64,000 bases of DNA, taken from positions 248,001 to 312,000 of the forward strand of contig NZ_JACBJQ010000001.1 in NCBI RefSeq assembly GCF_013404075.1, written 5' to 3'. Positions 1 through 9,442 of this stretch are shown here, piece after piece. Every line of letters begins with the position of its first letter. Within the stretch, counting starts at the first letter, position 1. The notes beneath the pieces were generated by a model that saw nothing but the letters and a program-made list of their open reading frames with translations, did no database searches and was not told the origin of the DNA. Source of the stretch: Mycolicibacterium vinylchloridicum. GTDB taxonomy: Bacteria > Actinomycetota > Actinomycetes > Mycobacteriales > Mycobacteriaceae. The translations under genes were made by a program, and so were the position numbers.

Positions 1-433
1 CCGCGACGTGCGGCAGATCGGGCAGGACCCGACACGCTACCTCGATACCCAGCACCGCAGCCGGATTGTGCAGCGGCGCCAGTGGTGCGAGCTCCCGCAG
101 TTTGGCGATCAGCGCATCGTCGACGATCGTGGGCCGGTAGAGGTCTTCGCCGCCGTGGACCACCCGGTGGCCGACGGCGACCAGTCCCATGTCATTCAGA
201 TCCTGGCCGGCCTCGGCGAACAAGTCGAACGCCACCCGGAGGGCAGCCTCGTGGTCGGCGATCCGGCCTTCCCGCCGGATCTCGCGAGCACCGGACTGCA
301 GCGTCGCAACCGAGGTCTCCTCGCCAATGCGCTCGACAATCCCGTGCGCGAGCGATGTGGCGGTATCAGGCACCAGCAGTTGATACTTCAGCGACGACGA
401 TCCGGAATTGAGTACCAGGACGGTATCGGTCAT
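1..433 (-). CDS. ackA: Acetate kinase, 5' part only (cut by window edge)
   Basis: Translating the reverse strand from an ATG at 433 gives an N-terminus with [13 protein letters not shown], the phosphate-binding first strand of ASKHA-fold acetate kinases (about residues 7-19), and then GHRVVHGG at about residue 70. Only about 144 of the usual 380-400 residues lie in the window, so the C-terminal catalytic half is unseen. The enzyme interconverts acetyl phosphate and ADP with acetate and ATP in the cytosol. Its ATG overlaps the pta TGA (TGATG at 435-431), so translation is probably coupled. The pta-ackA pair also follows fgd1 in M. tuberculosis (Rv0407-Rv0409), but here another operon separates pta from fgd1. 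Confidence 0.95.
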   Translation of the reverse strand, partial: MTDTVLVLNSGSSSLKYQLLVPDTATSLAHGIVERIGEETSVATLQSGAREIRREGRIADHEAALRVAFDLFAEAGQDLNDMGLVAVGHRVVHGGEDLYRPTIVDDALIAKLRELAPLAPLHNPAAVLGIEVACRVLPDLPHVA

Positions 434-2502
434 CACATCGCCTGAGCCTGGATCGCGGTGATCGCGACGGTATTGACGATGTCCTCCACGAGCGCCCCGC
501 GGGACAGGTCGTTGACGGGCTTGTTGAGGCCCTGTAGCACCGGGCCGATCGCGATGGCGCCGGCGCTGCGCTGCACGGCCTTGTAGGTGTTGTTGCCGGT
601 GTTGAGATCCGGGAAGATCAGCACGGTTGCGCGGCCGGCCACCGCAGAGCCCGGCATCTTGGCCGCGGCGACGGTCGGGTCGACGGCGGCGTCGTACTGG
701 ATCGGCCCTTCCACCAACAGTTCTGGCGCTCTTTCGCGCACTAAATCAGTTGCGGTCCGCACCTTTTCGACCCCGCTGCCGCTGCCCGAGGTACCCGTCG
801 AGTAGGACAGCATCGCAACCCGGGGATCGATGCCGAACTGTGCGGCGGTCCGCGCAGAGCTGATGGCGATGTCCGCCAGTTCTTCGGCGGTCGGGTCGGG
901 CACGATCGCGCAGTCGCCGTAGGCCAGAACGCGATCGGCCAGGCACATCAGGAAGATGCTGGACACCGTCGACACGTCGGGTCGGGTCTTGATGATCTCG
1001 AATGCCGGCCGCACCGTGTGCGCCGTGGTGTGCGCGGCACCGGACACCATGCCGTCGACAATGCCGTTGTGCACCAACATTGTTCCGAAATACGACACGT
1101 CGTGCATGATCTCACGTGCCTGCTCCAGCGTCACGCCCTTCTTCTTGCGAAGCTCGGCATACTGGGCGGCGAACTTGTCGCAGAGCTCGCTTGTACCCGG
1201 GTTCAGCACAGTTGCCTTGCTCAGGTCAACACTCAGTTCGGCTGCGCGGGAACGGACTTGTTCCTCCTCGCCCAGAATCGTCAGATCGGCGACGCCGCGG
1301 AGCAACAACCGACCCGCCGCATGCAGGATACGGTCGTCGTCGCCCTCGGGCAGGACGATCCGCTTGCGGTCGGCCCGTGCCCGCTCCATCAGCTGAAAGG
1401 TGAACATCTGCGGTGTGGTCACCGTCGGGATCGGCAGACTGAGCCGGTTCTGCAAGTCGTCGATGTCGACGTAGCGCTCCATCAGCGATATCGCGGTGTC
1501 GACCTTGCGGTGTGCGGCCGCGGTGACCCGTCCCCTGGTGCCCGCGACCGCGCTGGCCGTCTCGAACGTGCCGAGGTCGGTGGCGATGATCGGCAGCCGC
1601 AGGCCCAGCCCGGTCACCAATTCTGCGATCGATCGGTGCAGCGGCAGCCCGCCGTTGAGGATGACCGCCGACAGCGACGGGAAGCCTTTTGCGGCATGGG
1701 CGCTGGTGACGGCCAGCACCACGTCGGAGCGGTCACCCGGCGTGATGACGGCGACGCCCTCGGTCAGTCGTTCCAGACAGTGCTCGGCCGTCATGCCTGC
1801 CACCAGGATTCCCATCACTTCGCGGCCGAGCAACGAGGAGTCACCGTGCACCAGCACACCGTCGACGGCATGGCTCAGATCCCCGACGGTCGGTGCTACC
1901 AGGAGCGGCTCCTCGGGGATGACGTAGACGCGCGGCCCGAGGTCCGCGCAGGCCTGCGCCACCGCGTGGAGCTCGGCCGGATCGGCGCGGTTGGCCACGA
2001 CGGCGGCGGTGTGGGCGTGCTGAGCGGCCAGCTCCACCAGGCACAGCTCGACGACCTCGGCGACCTCCCTCGGGGTACGGTCGCGCGCACGCACCGACAG
2101 GACCACCGGCGCACCGAGGTTCGCCGCGATGCGGGCGTTGACGCTCAGCTCGGTGGGCGTAGCAACGTCGGTGTAGTCCGATCCGACGATCACGACCGCA
2201 TCGCAGCGCGCGGCGACTTCGTGATAGCGATCGACGATGTCGGCGATCGCGCCATCGGGATCAGCGTGCAATCGCTGATATGTCACCCCGACGCACTCTT
2301 CGTATGTCAGGCCGGCATTACTGTGCGCCAGCAACAACTCCAGGATGTAGTCGCGGTTCTCCCGACGGGTGATCGGCCGGAACACCCCCGCCCTAGGCAC
2401 CATCGCGGTCAGCCGGTGCAGAATCCCGAGCGCGACGGTGGACTTACCGGTGTCACCCTCGGGCGACGCGATGTAGATCGACGTGGTGCGGGCGGCGGTC
2501 AC
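433..2502 (-). CDS. pta: Phosphate acetyltransferase, long form
   Basis: The 689-residue product has the three-part layout of long phosphotransacetylases. There is a BioD-like P-loop domain ([11 protein letters not shown], about residues 12-22), a middle DRTGG-type domain, and the C-terminal PTA/PTB catalytic domain from about residue 360 ([14 protein letters not shown], then [20 protein letters not shown]). It converts acetyl-CoA and phosphate to acetyl phosphate and CoA, feeding acetate kinase just downstream. The reading frame is intact and of the expected length. The start at 2502 gives the family-typical N-terminus. A perfect inverted repeat lies 20 bp upstream and is the only regulatory feature I can point to. 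Confidence 0.96.
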   Translation of the reverse strand: MTAARTTSIYIASPEGDTGKSTVALGILHRLTAMVPRAGVFRPITRRENRDYILELLLAHSNAGLTYEECVGVTYQRLHADPDGAIADIVDRYHEVAARCDAVVIVGSDYTDVATPTELSVNARIAANLGAPVVLSVRARDRTPREVAEVVELCLVELAAQHAHTAAVVANRADPAELHAVAQACADLGPRVYVIPEEPLLVAPTVGDLSHAVDGVLVHGDSSLLGREVMGILVAGMTAEHCLERLTEGVAVITPGDRSDVVLAVTSAHAAKGFPSLSAVILNGGLPLHRSIAELVTGLGLRLPIIATDLGTFETASAVAGTRGRVTAAAHRKVDTAISLMERYVDIDDLQNRLSLPIPTVTTPQMFTFQLMERARADRKRIVLPEGDDDRILHAAGRLLLRGVADLTILGEEEQVRSRAAELSVDLSKATVLNPGTSELCDKFAAQYAELRKKKGVTLEQAREIMHDVSYFGTMLVHNGIVDGMVSGAAHTTAHTVRPAFEIIKTRPDVSTVSSIFLMCLADRVLAYGDCAIVPDPTAEELADIAISSARTAAQFGIDPRVAMLSYSTGTSGSGSGVEKVRTATDLVRERAPELLVEGPIQYDAAVDPTVAAAKMPGSAVAGRATVLIFPDLNTGNNTYKAVQRSAGAIAIGPVLQGLNKPVNDLSRGALVEDIVNTVAITAIQAQAM

Positions 2503-2522
2503 CCCAACAGCTTTCCGTAACC

Positions 2523-2539
2523 GCTGACGTCGCGTCAGC
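2523..2539. promoter_or_regulatory. Perfect inverted repeat upstream of pta
   Basis: GCTGACG and CGTCAGC are perfect 7-bp arms around a 3-bp spacer (TCG), 20 bp upstream of the pta start. The position suits a repressor operator or a 5'-UTR hairpin. No regulator is assigned. The site was seen directly; its function is inferred. Confidence 0.5.
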
Positions 2540-2799
2540 CGGATACCTCATCGACGCCTCGCTCACACCCGGCCGTTTCGGAACGTTCAGCGAAATTACT
2601 CAGGAGTCAATTAAGACCCATTCACAGACATGCAGATATGGCAAATTACGAAAAATGCGCCGAGGGCTGCAAAAACGGCGGCGGATTTGTATGCTTTGCG
2701 AGGCGATTGGTGCATTGAGCACGCCGACTGGAGTTCGGACGCGCTGCACTCAAATTCTGCCAGGGGATTGCGCAAACTCTTCGGGGCGAAGGAAGCGGT
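2540..2799. other. Gene-free divergent intergenic region, AT-richer than its surroundings
   Basis: This stretch separates pta (leftward) from the polysaccharide operon (rightward). Much of 2590-2790 is visibly richer in A and T than flanking coding DNA, with several A/T runs. I found no convincing ORF, tRNA or riboswitch in it. It most likely holds the promoter of the rightward operon. AAGGA at 2789-2793 is a plausible ribosome binding site for the GTG at 2800. Confidence 0.5.
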
Positions 2800-2811
2800 G
2801 TGATTAATCAC
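2800..2811. promoter_or_regulatory. 12-bp perfect palindrome covering the start codon
   Basis: GTGATTAATCAC is its own reverse complement, and its first three bases are the GTG start of the next gene. The spacing does not fit the CRP consensus (TGTGA-N6-TCACA). It could be an operator at the translation start or chance. Confidence 0.3.
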
Positions 2812-4326
2812 GCAGATCTCACTGGCGGTCGCGTAGCCCACGACGCTGTCCGACACCACCTGTCGGACGATCCCGAGACAGCGCCGATTTCCGCAACCGC
2901 CGTCGCGCCCGCCGCTGCGCGCCGGGGTACGGGCTTGTCCTACGTCGTCACTCGCCGGGAACTGTGGGCACGGATCGTCTTGGTTCTCGCCCTGGCGGCG
3001 ATCGCCTACGTCGTGCCCGCCGTCAACGGGTTCAGCGATGCCGCTGCCGGCTCACTGAGCGCGTACACACTGATGCTGCCGCTGCTGGCCGCACTCGTCG
3101 TCGCCGGCTACACCCGCCCACCGCGCGGTGTCTCCGACGCCGAGACGGACTGGATCGTGGCGATCCTGGTGTGCGGTGGCGGCTTCCTCGCGATATCGCT
3201 TTTCACGCAGCGGCTGCCCACCCTGGCGGCACTGTGGCGGGTGGACAACCTTCGCCCCGCCCTGTGGGCCGCTGGAGCCGCCATGGTGGTTTTCTCCGTA
3301 CGCCACGTCATCCGGATGTGGACGGTGTGGGCCTACGTGGTGTTGACCGCCCCCGTCATGACCTACCTGCTGCTGACGGCGCAGCTGGGCGGGTCCGACG
3401 AGGACGCGGCGTTCGTCGCGGCCGCGTTCGGCGCGGTGGCCGTCTACTTCTCGGCACGGGTCGCCAGCTGGCGCTGGCGGCTGCTGGCGACCGGGCTGAA
3501 CTTCGCCGTGGCAGTCGCGCTGGTTCCGCTCACCGGCTATCTCACCGACAGCCTCCTGGCGCGGATGATGGTCATCGCCGGGGTGCTGCCGCTGCTCACG
3601 ATATTCGTCGTGCACCACGCCGCCCACGTCACCGGCACGCAGCGATTCCCGCAGCTGCGAACTCACTTCCCACACCGGCGGGGCTGGTCGTATCCGACCC
3701 TCATCGTCATCTCGCTCGCACTGCTGTCGACATCGCTGCACGCTCCCAAGGCTCCGGATGTGCCCATCGCTCACGGTAATTGGACGACCCAGCTGGGCCT
3801 GCGGCCGGTGGAGCGGTTCGGCTTCATCTCCCGCTTCGTCGGACCGGGAAGTACGCTGACGCGCTACCAGCTGCCGCCCGGACGGGAAGTGAACGGACTG
3901 GCCATCGACGTGATCTCAGCGCCCAGCCTGGCCCGGCTGCGCGACTACTCGTCGGCGATCTGGTATCCGTCACCGGCCCCGACCAACTATCGACCGGTTT
4001 CATTGTCCGCGCCCGTGTCCGCGGTGTCCCTGCAGAGCGGCGGGGCCAGCATCACGCGGCCGAACCAGTCCAGCGATTGGTACCTGTTGACGTGGATCTG
4101 GGAGGTGCCCAACGGATATCAGCGGGTGACGATCATCATGGATCAGGGTGTCGTCCCTGGCCAACCACCCTCGCCGCGCCCCCTCACGCTGCGCAACTCA
4201 CTGATCGATCCGTTGTTCTGGCTGGCCCGCCAGCAGCCGGATCCCACTGACTCGGTGCCGCCCCCGGTGCTCGCCGCGACCAACGCTGTCGCCGGCCAGA
4301 TCCTCACCGCGGGGGCCCCACAGTGA
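2800..4326 (+). CDS. Polytopic membrane protein with extracytoplasmic C-terminal domain, polysaccharide operon
   Basis: The 508-residue product has a charged N-terminal tail of about 55 residues, about nine hydrophobic segments (near 59-76, 88-104, 118-135, 153-168, 175-194, 203-219, 226-246, 252-270 and 299-314), and a soluble C-terminal part of roughly 190 residues probably outside the membrane. I do not recognise a named family. The layout recalls exosortase-like proteins, but I see no exosortase Cys motif. The GTG start at 2800 has an AAGGA-type RBS. The stop overlaps the next gene's start (GTGA at 4323-4326), so the product probably works with the downstream synthase, perhaps in assembly or export of its polymer. 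Confidence 0.7.
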   Translation: MINHADLTGGRVAHDAVRHHLSDDPETAPISATAVAPAAARRGTGLSYVVTRRELWARIVLVLALAAIAYVVPAVNGFSDAAAGSLSAYTLMLPLLAALVVAGYTRPPRGVSDAETDWIVAILVCGGGFLAISLFTQRLPTLAALWRVDNLRPALWAAGAAMVVFSVRHVIRMWTVWAYVVLTAPVMTYLLLTAQLGGSDEDAAFVAAAFGAVAVYFSARVASWRWRLLATGLNFAVAVALVPLTGYLTDSLLARMMVIAGVLPLLTIFVVHHAAHVTGTQRFPQLRTHFPHRRGWSYPTLIVISLALLSTSLHAPKAPDVPIAHGNWTTQLGLRPVERFGFISRFVGPGSTLTRYQLPPGREVNGLAIDVISAPSLARLRDYSSAIWYPSPAPTNYRPVSLSAPVSAVSLQSGGASITRPNQSSDWYLLTWIWEVPNGYQRVTIIMDQGVVPGQPPSPRPLTLRNSLIDPLFWLARQQPDPTDSVPPPVLAATNAVAGQILTAGAPQ

Positions 4327-5732
4327 CCACCGCCGAACGACTACTGCCCGCGCACCTTTCGGCCCGTACCGCCCTGGGGCCAAGGTCGATCCTGATCGCG
4401 GCCGCGCTGTTGAGTCCGGTTGTCGCCCTGGTGATCATGTTCCCGTCGGTGACGATCGCGGTGGTGACGGCAATCGTTGCCGCGCTGTACCTCTGGTCGA
4501 CCATCGACCGCGCTTACCTGATGCTCAGCGGTTTACGCAGCCCGCCATTGATCAGGATCACCGACGAAGAGGCGCGTGCGATCCCCGACGACGAGCTCCC
4601 GTACTACACCGTGCTCATGCCCGTCTACGACGAGCCCGCGATCGTCACCAACCTGGTGAAGGGTGTCGGCAGGCTCGAGTATCCCGCCGACCGGCTCGAG
4701 TTGCTTCTGCTCATCGAAGAGGACGACCCCGCGACACGTCAAGCGCTGGCTGGTTTTTCGGTTCCAGGCCTGCGCGTGGTCATCGTTCCGCACAGCCTGC
4801 CCAAGACCAAACCCAAGGCATGCAACTACGGGATGTCCCTGCCGGACCTGCGTGGCGAATACGTTACGATCTACGACGCGGAGGACATTCCCGAGCCCCT
4901 GCAACTGCGCCGTGCGGTGGTCGCGTTCCGCCGCGCCGCCAGCGATATCGGCTGTCTGCAAGGTCGACTCGGCTACTTCAACGAAACGCAGAATCTGCTC
5001 ACCCGCTGGTTCTCACTCGAGTACGACCAGTGGTTCGGTGTGGTGCTGCCCGCGGTCGAACGCGCCCGCTGCGTCGTCCCACTCGGCGGAACAAGCAACC
5101 ACATTCCGACCCGCGTGTGGTTCGAAGTGGGCGGTTGGGACGAGTTCAACGTGACCGAGGACGCCGACCTCGGCGTCCGTCTGGCGAGGCACGGGTACCG
5201 CACGCAGATCCTCGACTCGCTCACCCTCGAGGAAGCCAATTCCAATGTCGTGAACTGGGTCCGGCAGCGATCCAGATGGTACAAGGGCTATCTCCAGACG
5301 ATGATCGTCCACCTCCGCAGGCCGCTGCAGCTGCGCCGGGAGATCGGCACCAAGGCAACGCTGCGGCTGATCAACATGACCGGCGGCATCCCGATCGCCA
5401 ACCTGCTCAACCTGGTGTTCGGTGGGCTGGTGGTGGCATGGATAGCCGGGCGGCCCGACTTCGTCAACGTCTTCTTCCCGCCGTTCACCTACTACGTCAG
5501 CCTTGTGCTGTTCCTGATCGGCACACCGTTCTCGATGTACACCGGGTTCCTGTTGGCCCAGGCGATCGGCAAACCGCACCACTGGTGGCCCGCGCTCCTG
5601 GCGCCGGGCTACTGGGTCCTTCAGGCAGTCGCATCGATGAAGGCTGTGTACCAGTTGATCTTCCGGCCGTTCTTCTGGGAGAAGACCGTCCACGGTTTGA
5701 GCACCATGCCCCACTCGGGCGTCAGGCATTGA
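4323..5732 (+). CDS. Processive family 2 glycosyltransferase, BcsA-like without PilZ
   Basis: The 469-residue membrane protein starts with two hydrophobic segments (about 22-42 and 44-60), followed by a cytosolic GT-A domain. It carries all signatures of a processive beta-glycan synthase: VYDEP (Asp103), DAED (185-188), TED (278-280) and QRSRW (315-319). Three or four C-terminal membrane segments follow. It ends soon after FFWEKT and has no PilZ domain, so any c-di-GMP control would need another protein. It is expected to polymerise and translocate a glycan from a nucleotide sugar; the sugar cannot be read from sequence. GTG 4323 overlaps the preceding stop, and a BcsB-like gene follows 7 bp later, as in cellulose-type synthases. 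Confidence 0.85.
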   Translation: MTTAERLLPAHLSARTALGPRSILIAAALLSPVVALVIMFPSVTIAVVTAIVAALYLWSTIDRAYLMLSGLRSPPLIRITDEEARAIPDDELPYYTVLMPVYDEPAIVTNLVKGVGRLEYPADRLELLLLIEEDDPATRQALAGFSVPGLRVVIVPHSLPKTKPKACNYGMSLPDLRGEYVTIYDAEDIPEPLQLRRAVVAFRRAASDIGCLQGRLGYFNETQNLLTRWFSLEYDQWFGVVLPAVERARCVVPLGGTSNHIPTRVWFEVGGWDEFNVTEDADLGVRLARHGYRTQILDSLTLEEANSNVVNWVRQRSRWYKGYLQTMIVHLRRPLQLRREIGTKATLRLINMTGGIPIANLLNLVFGGLVVAWIAGRPDFVNVFFPPFTYYVSLVLFLIGTPFSMYTGFLLAQAIGKPHHWWPALLAPGYWVLQAVASMKAVYQLIFRPFFWEKTVHGLSTMPHSGVRH

Positions 5733-5739
5733 GGACTCC

Positions 5740-7740
5740 ATGAAACTCCGCTACACCCCGATCGTGCTGTTGGCGCTGTGCGCACTGACCGCGCCGCTCA
5801 TCGCGCCGGCCATCGCCGAACCCGACCCGTCGACCGAGCCCGCCCCTGCCGACCCGGCCGCTGCCGAGATCCCCGCGGCCGAGCCTCCCGCGATCGAGGT
5901 CGCGGCCCAGACTCCCGTCGATCCCGCCGTCGAGCGGCCTCCCGTCAGCTGGCGGCAACTGGGACTCGCCGACAAGATCGTGCTGGTCGGATCGACCATG
6001 CCCAACGAGGTCGAAATGCCCTTGCCACCTGAGATGTCCGGGTCTGTGGTGACCGGCCAGATCGGTTCGGTGGTCAATGTCGCGAGCGGACGAGTCGACG
6101 TGGCCGACTCCCGCGGGATCGTGCTCGGCGAGATTCTCATCCCGGCAGGCACATCCGTCGCACCGTTTGCGATCGACACCTCGCAGGCGTTGGTCACCAA
6201 CGGCACCGTGAAGCTGAGCTTCGTATTGCGCGACGACAACCCGCCCGGCAACAGCTGCGCGGTGCCGCCGTCGGTGACCTTGAGCCAACTGGCAACGACG
6301 TTCGTTGGCCAATCACCGGCACCGACCGCCGTCTCGGATTTCCGGCCCGGCTATCTGTCCCGGTTCGTACTGTGGGTCGGCCCCAATGCGCCCAAGGACG
6401 TCCAGCAGGCGGCCCTGTCCCTGGACGCCAAACTCAGTTCGCTGTATCGGCCCATGCCGGTGCGTGTCGATATCGACACTGCCGAGCAGGCCACGCCGGT
6501 GGATCCCACCGACAGCCGCCTGATCGAGATTCGCCGAGATCCGAAACCAGGTCTCACAGTCCGCGACCCGGGCACCCCGGACGCCGCGCTGGTGATCTCC
6601 GGCCAGGACAACACCCTGCAGAACCAGGTCGCACTGTTCACCGATCGCCGAATCGACCTGGCCCAGAGTGGCGCTGCGACAGTCAACACGGTCATCGACT
6701 CGATGGAGCCGTCCACCAACATCCTCACGTTCGGTCAGCTCGGCATGACGCAGCAGACGTCGGTACTCGGCACCGCGACGCTGTACACGGCCTTCGACGC
6801 CACCGCGTTCGGTGTGGGGGCCATCCAGGGCGCGCAACTACACCTGATCGCCCGCTACACCCCGATCGCCGCCGGCAGCGGATCGGTCGTGTTGCGCAGC
6901 GGTTCGACCCAACTCGCGTCGCACACCCTGGATTCGTCGGGCCATCTGGATATCAGCGCCGATATCCCTGCTGATGTGATCTCTTCACAAACCGGTCTGG
7001 CCCTTGACATTCAGTACGCGCCGAAGCAGGACTGTGCCCCGCTCAGCGATCGGCTGACCTTTGCCCTCGACCCCGCTTCGACGGTCTCGGTGACACCGGG
7101 CACCGGGAATCGTGGCGGATTCCCCGCGCTCCCGATGGCGTTTACCCCGGAGTTCAGCGTCGCACTCGGCGATGCCGAGTCGATTCGTTATGCGGCGCAG
7201 GCGATCAACCTGATGGGACAGAGCACCGACACCCCGCTGCGTCCGGTGGTCCGCACGCTGACCGACTCGGTGAAGTCGGGCTCGGCACTCCTTGTCGTCG
7301 CCGACCCGCAGCAGCTGTCGCGCTCGGGCCTCAAGGCGCCGGTCACACCCGGTGAGACGAATTCGGTCACCATCAACGGCGACCCGGTCACCGCGGTGAA
7401 TCTCGACGGACCGCTCGGCGTGATCCAGGCGTTCACCGACAACAATCGCCCGGTGCTGGCGATCAGCAGCAGCACCGACTGGTCGCTGGTCGACCGAAGC
7501 TTCGATTACGTTCGGGCACAAGACAATCGATGGTCCTCACTGTCCGGTGACGTCATTGCCACCGGCGCCAAGAACGTCACTGTGCCGCTCACCGTCCGTG
7601 AGGGCGGCCCGATGGCCCCGCGACCCGTCGCGAGCCCGGCTTGGCGCTGGTGGATATGGCTCACGGCGGGAGTGTGCGGCGTCGCTGTGCTCGCCGTAGT
7701 TGGACTCCTCCTGTACCGGCGACGCCGTGGCAGCACCTGA
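5740..7740 (+). CDS. BcsB-like secreted, C-terminally anchored subunit
   Basis: The 666-residue product has a signal peptide (about 1-26, ending APAIAEP), a Pro/Ala/Glu-rich linker to about residue 70, long beta-rich domains, and one C-terminal membrane helix (about 637-660) followed by a short RRRRGST tail. This matches BcsB, the periplasmic partner that guides glycan emerging from BcsA. Sequence similarity to BcsB is weak by eye, so the call rests on architecture and on its place directly after a processive GT2. Two cysteines in the central region could pair outside the cell. GAGG lies just before ATG 5740. The next gene starts inside its 3' end. Confidence 0.65.
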   Translation: MKLRYTPIVLLALCALTAPLIAPAIAEPDPSTEPAPADPAAAEIPAAEPPAIEVAAQTPVDPAVERPPVSWRQLGLADKIVLVGSTMPNEVEMPLPPEMSGSVVTGQIGSVVNVASGRVDVADSRGIVLGEILIPAGTSVAPFAIDTSQALVTNGTVKLSFVLRDDNPPGNSCAVPPSVTLSQLATTFVGQSPAPTAVSDFRPGYLSRFVLWVGPNAPKDVQQAALSLDAKLSSLYRPMPVRVDIDTAEQATPVDPTDSRLIEIRRDPKPGLTVRDPGTPDAALVISGQDNTLQNQVALFTDRRIDLAQSGAATVNTVIDSMEPSTNILTFGQLGMTQQTSVLGTATLYTAFDATAFGVGAIQGAQLHLIARYTPIAAGSGSVVLRSGSTQLASHTLDSSGHLDISADIPADVISSQTGLALDIQYAPKQDCAPLSDRLTFALDPASTVSVTPGTGNRGGFPALPMAFTPEFSVALGDAESIRYAAQAINLMGQSTDTPLRPVVRTLTDSVKSGSALLVVADPQQLSRSGLKAPVTPGETNSVTINGDPVTAVNLDGPLGVIQAFTDNNRPVLAISSSTDWSLVDRSFDYVRAQDNRWSSLSGDVIATGAKNVTVPLTVREGGPMAPRPVASPAWRWWIWLTAGVCGVAVLAVVGLLLYRRRRGST

Positions 7741-9442
7741 GCTCACCCGTTGGGTGCCGACCAGGGTGGACAACGCCCCGGTAGGCCGCCAACCGAGCCC
7801 CGTCCCCGGGATAGCGCTCTTTCTCGTCTGCTCGGCGGTGTACTTCGCGGTCGGCGCCGTAATGATACTGCGCTACAACTACTTCGATCCTGACGGACCC
7901 AGCCGGCTCGCCAACGCCGGCTACGCCATCATGAGCCGGGATCCGCACGTGTCGGCGATCGGTTTCGTCTGGAATCCGCTGCCCAGCCTCTCCGAGATTC
8001 CTCTGCTTCCCCTGGCCCGATGGTGGCCGGAATTGAAAACCGCCGGCTTGGCATCGGTCATACAGAGCTCGCTGTTCATGGCCGCCGCGGTCGTGATGGT
8101 GCGCCGGATCGCCGGCGATCGTGGTCTGCCCACCGGATGGCGGTGGGTCGCGACGATCGCACTGGCTGCCAATCCCGTGATCGTCATCTACGGTGCCTCC
8201 GGCATGAGCGAGGCCGCCGAGATCTTCTGCACGCTGTGGGCGGCCCGGAACTTGCTTCTCTGGGTCAATTCCCGAGATGTCGGCCACCTGGCGTGGGTCG
8301 GGATCGCGTTGGCCGTCGGATACCTCGCCCGCTACGAGTTCGCGTTCAGTGCCGCCGCCACGGCAGCTCTCGTCGCGTTGATCACCCTCGCCGACCGCGC
8401 CTACTCCGACCGCCGGATGCTCTGGCAGCGAACCGCTCTGAACATTCTGATCGTAGGTTTCCCGATCGGTGTTGCCTTCACGTCCTGGGCGTTGGTCGGC
8501 TGGATCACCACCGGCGATCTCTTTGCCACCCTGTCCTCGACATACGGCAATGCCGGCCAGATCGCGACAGCGGCTCTGCGCGGCATGACCACCGACAAGT
8601 CGGGTAACAACGAACCATTCGTCATTGCGGCGCGGTTGCTGGCCATGCAGCCGGTGAGCGGGATCGCCGTCGCCCTTGCCTGTTGGCTGGCGGCCAAGAA
8701 CCGACGGGTGGATCCGCTTGTGCCGGTGGCGATCTTCGGCTCCGTACTCGCGTTTGCCGTGTGGGGGCAGTTCACCGGCACCACCTTCGGCTGGTTCCGC
8801 TTTTACATTCTCGCGATACCCATGGTCATCGTCATCGCCATGTGCTGCTGGGCGCCCGCTCGGGATCACGGTAGGCACAGCGAAAAGCCCGGCTCCGCAG
8901 TCAAGTTCGGCGCAGCGCTACTGAGTGCATCGCTACTCGTCTTCCCGGTGACCGCCACGGCGATGCTCAACCCCGACATCGGCAACCAGCACCTGCAGTT
9001 CGGCTGGCGGTCGATCCTCGATCCGCAACGCTACCCACCCGCCGAGCAGTGGTACCGACGGCTGCGCACCGACGATCGCTTGATCGCCGACTACCTGGAC
9101 GCCAAACACCTCCCCGATGGCTCGGTGTTGATGGACACCTTCGCCGGCTGGGGCATCTGGCTGTACTCCGACGACCCAAAGCAGTTCGTCGTGACCAGCG
9201 ACTACGATTTCGCAGCCGCACTCAGCCGGCCGTGGGACAACCACATTCGCTACATCCTGGTGAGCAATCCTGCGCTCAACGATGCGCCGGACGCGGTGAA
9301 CCTGCATTGGCCGACGCTGTGGGCAGATGGCGCCGGATTCGGCCGACTGGTATTCGCCGCAGTCGGCGCTACCGGCCAAATCCGTTGGCGCATCTACGAG
9401 GTGACGGGATCGCCCCAACCCCGGCGGCAGCCGCAGCCCTAG
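7727..9442 (+). CDS. GT-C type membrane glycosyltransferase-like protein
   Basis: I chose GTG 7727, inside the end of the BcsB-like gene, giving 571 residues; an earlier in-frame start exists at 7700. The protein has about ten hydrophobic segments. A first loop contains [12 protein letters not shown], where an acidic residue follows the first helix as in polyprenol-phosphate-sugar-dependent GT-C enzymes (ArnT/PMT-like). A soluble C-terminal part of about 130 residues follows. It may decorate the polymer made by the two upstream genes or a wall glycan, using a lipid-linked sugar; this is inferred. Its TAG overlaps the stop of convergent fgd1 by 4 bp (9439-9442). Confidence 0.65.
   Translation: MAAPELTRWVPTRVDNAPVGRQPSPVPGIALFLVCSAVYFAVGAVMILRYNYFDPDGPSRLANAGYAIMSRDPHVSAIGFVWNPLPSLSEIPLLPLARWWPELKTAGLASVIQSSLFMAAAVVMVRRIAGDRGLPTGWRWVATIALAANPVIVIYGASGMSEAAEIFCTLWAARNLLLWVNSRDVGHLAWVGIALAVGYLARYEFAFSAAATAALVALITLADRAYSDRRMLWQRTALNILIVGFPIGVAFTSWALVGWITTGDLFATLSSTYGNAGQIATAALRGMTTDKSGNNEPFVIAARLLAMQPVSGIAVALACWLAAKNRRVDPLVPVAIFGSVLAFAVWGQFTGTTFGWFRFYILAIPMVIVIAMCCWAPARDHGRHSEKPGSAVKFGAALLSASLLVFPVTATAMLNPDIGNQHLQFGWRSILDPQRYPPAEQWYRRLRTDDRLIADYLDAKHLPDGSVLMDTFAGWGIWLYSDDPKQFVVTSDYDFAAALSRPWDNHIRYILVSNPALNDAPDAVNLHWPTLWADGAGFGRLVFAAVGATGQIRWRIYEVTGSPQPRRQPQP

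Noticed and set aside
1018..2520. 500-codon open frame on the + strand opposite pta
   Set aside because: It mirrors pta in antisense, has Arg/His/Gln-rich composition without domains, and is a product of high GC content.
2799..2812. CRP (cAMP receptor protein) site at the start of the glycan operon
   Set aside because: TGTGA and TCACG are present but separated by 4 bp, not the 6 bp of the consensus.
2800..4326. Exosortase/archaeosortase assignment
   Set aside because: Helix number is similar but I could not find the catalytic Cys, Arg and His motifs.
7661..8878. 405-codon open frame on the - strand opposite the GT-C gene
   Set aside because: Gly/Arg/His-rich antisense shadow; the + strand frame has clear membrane helices.
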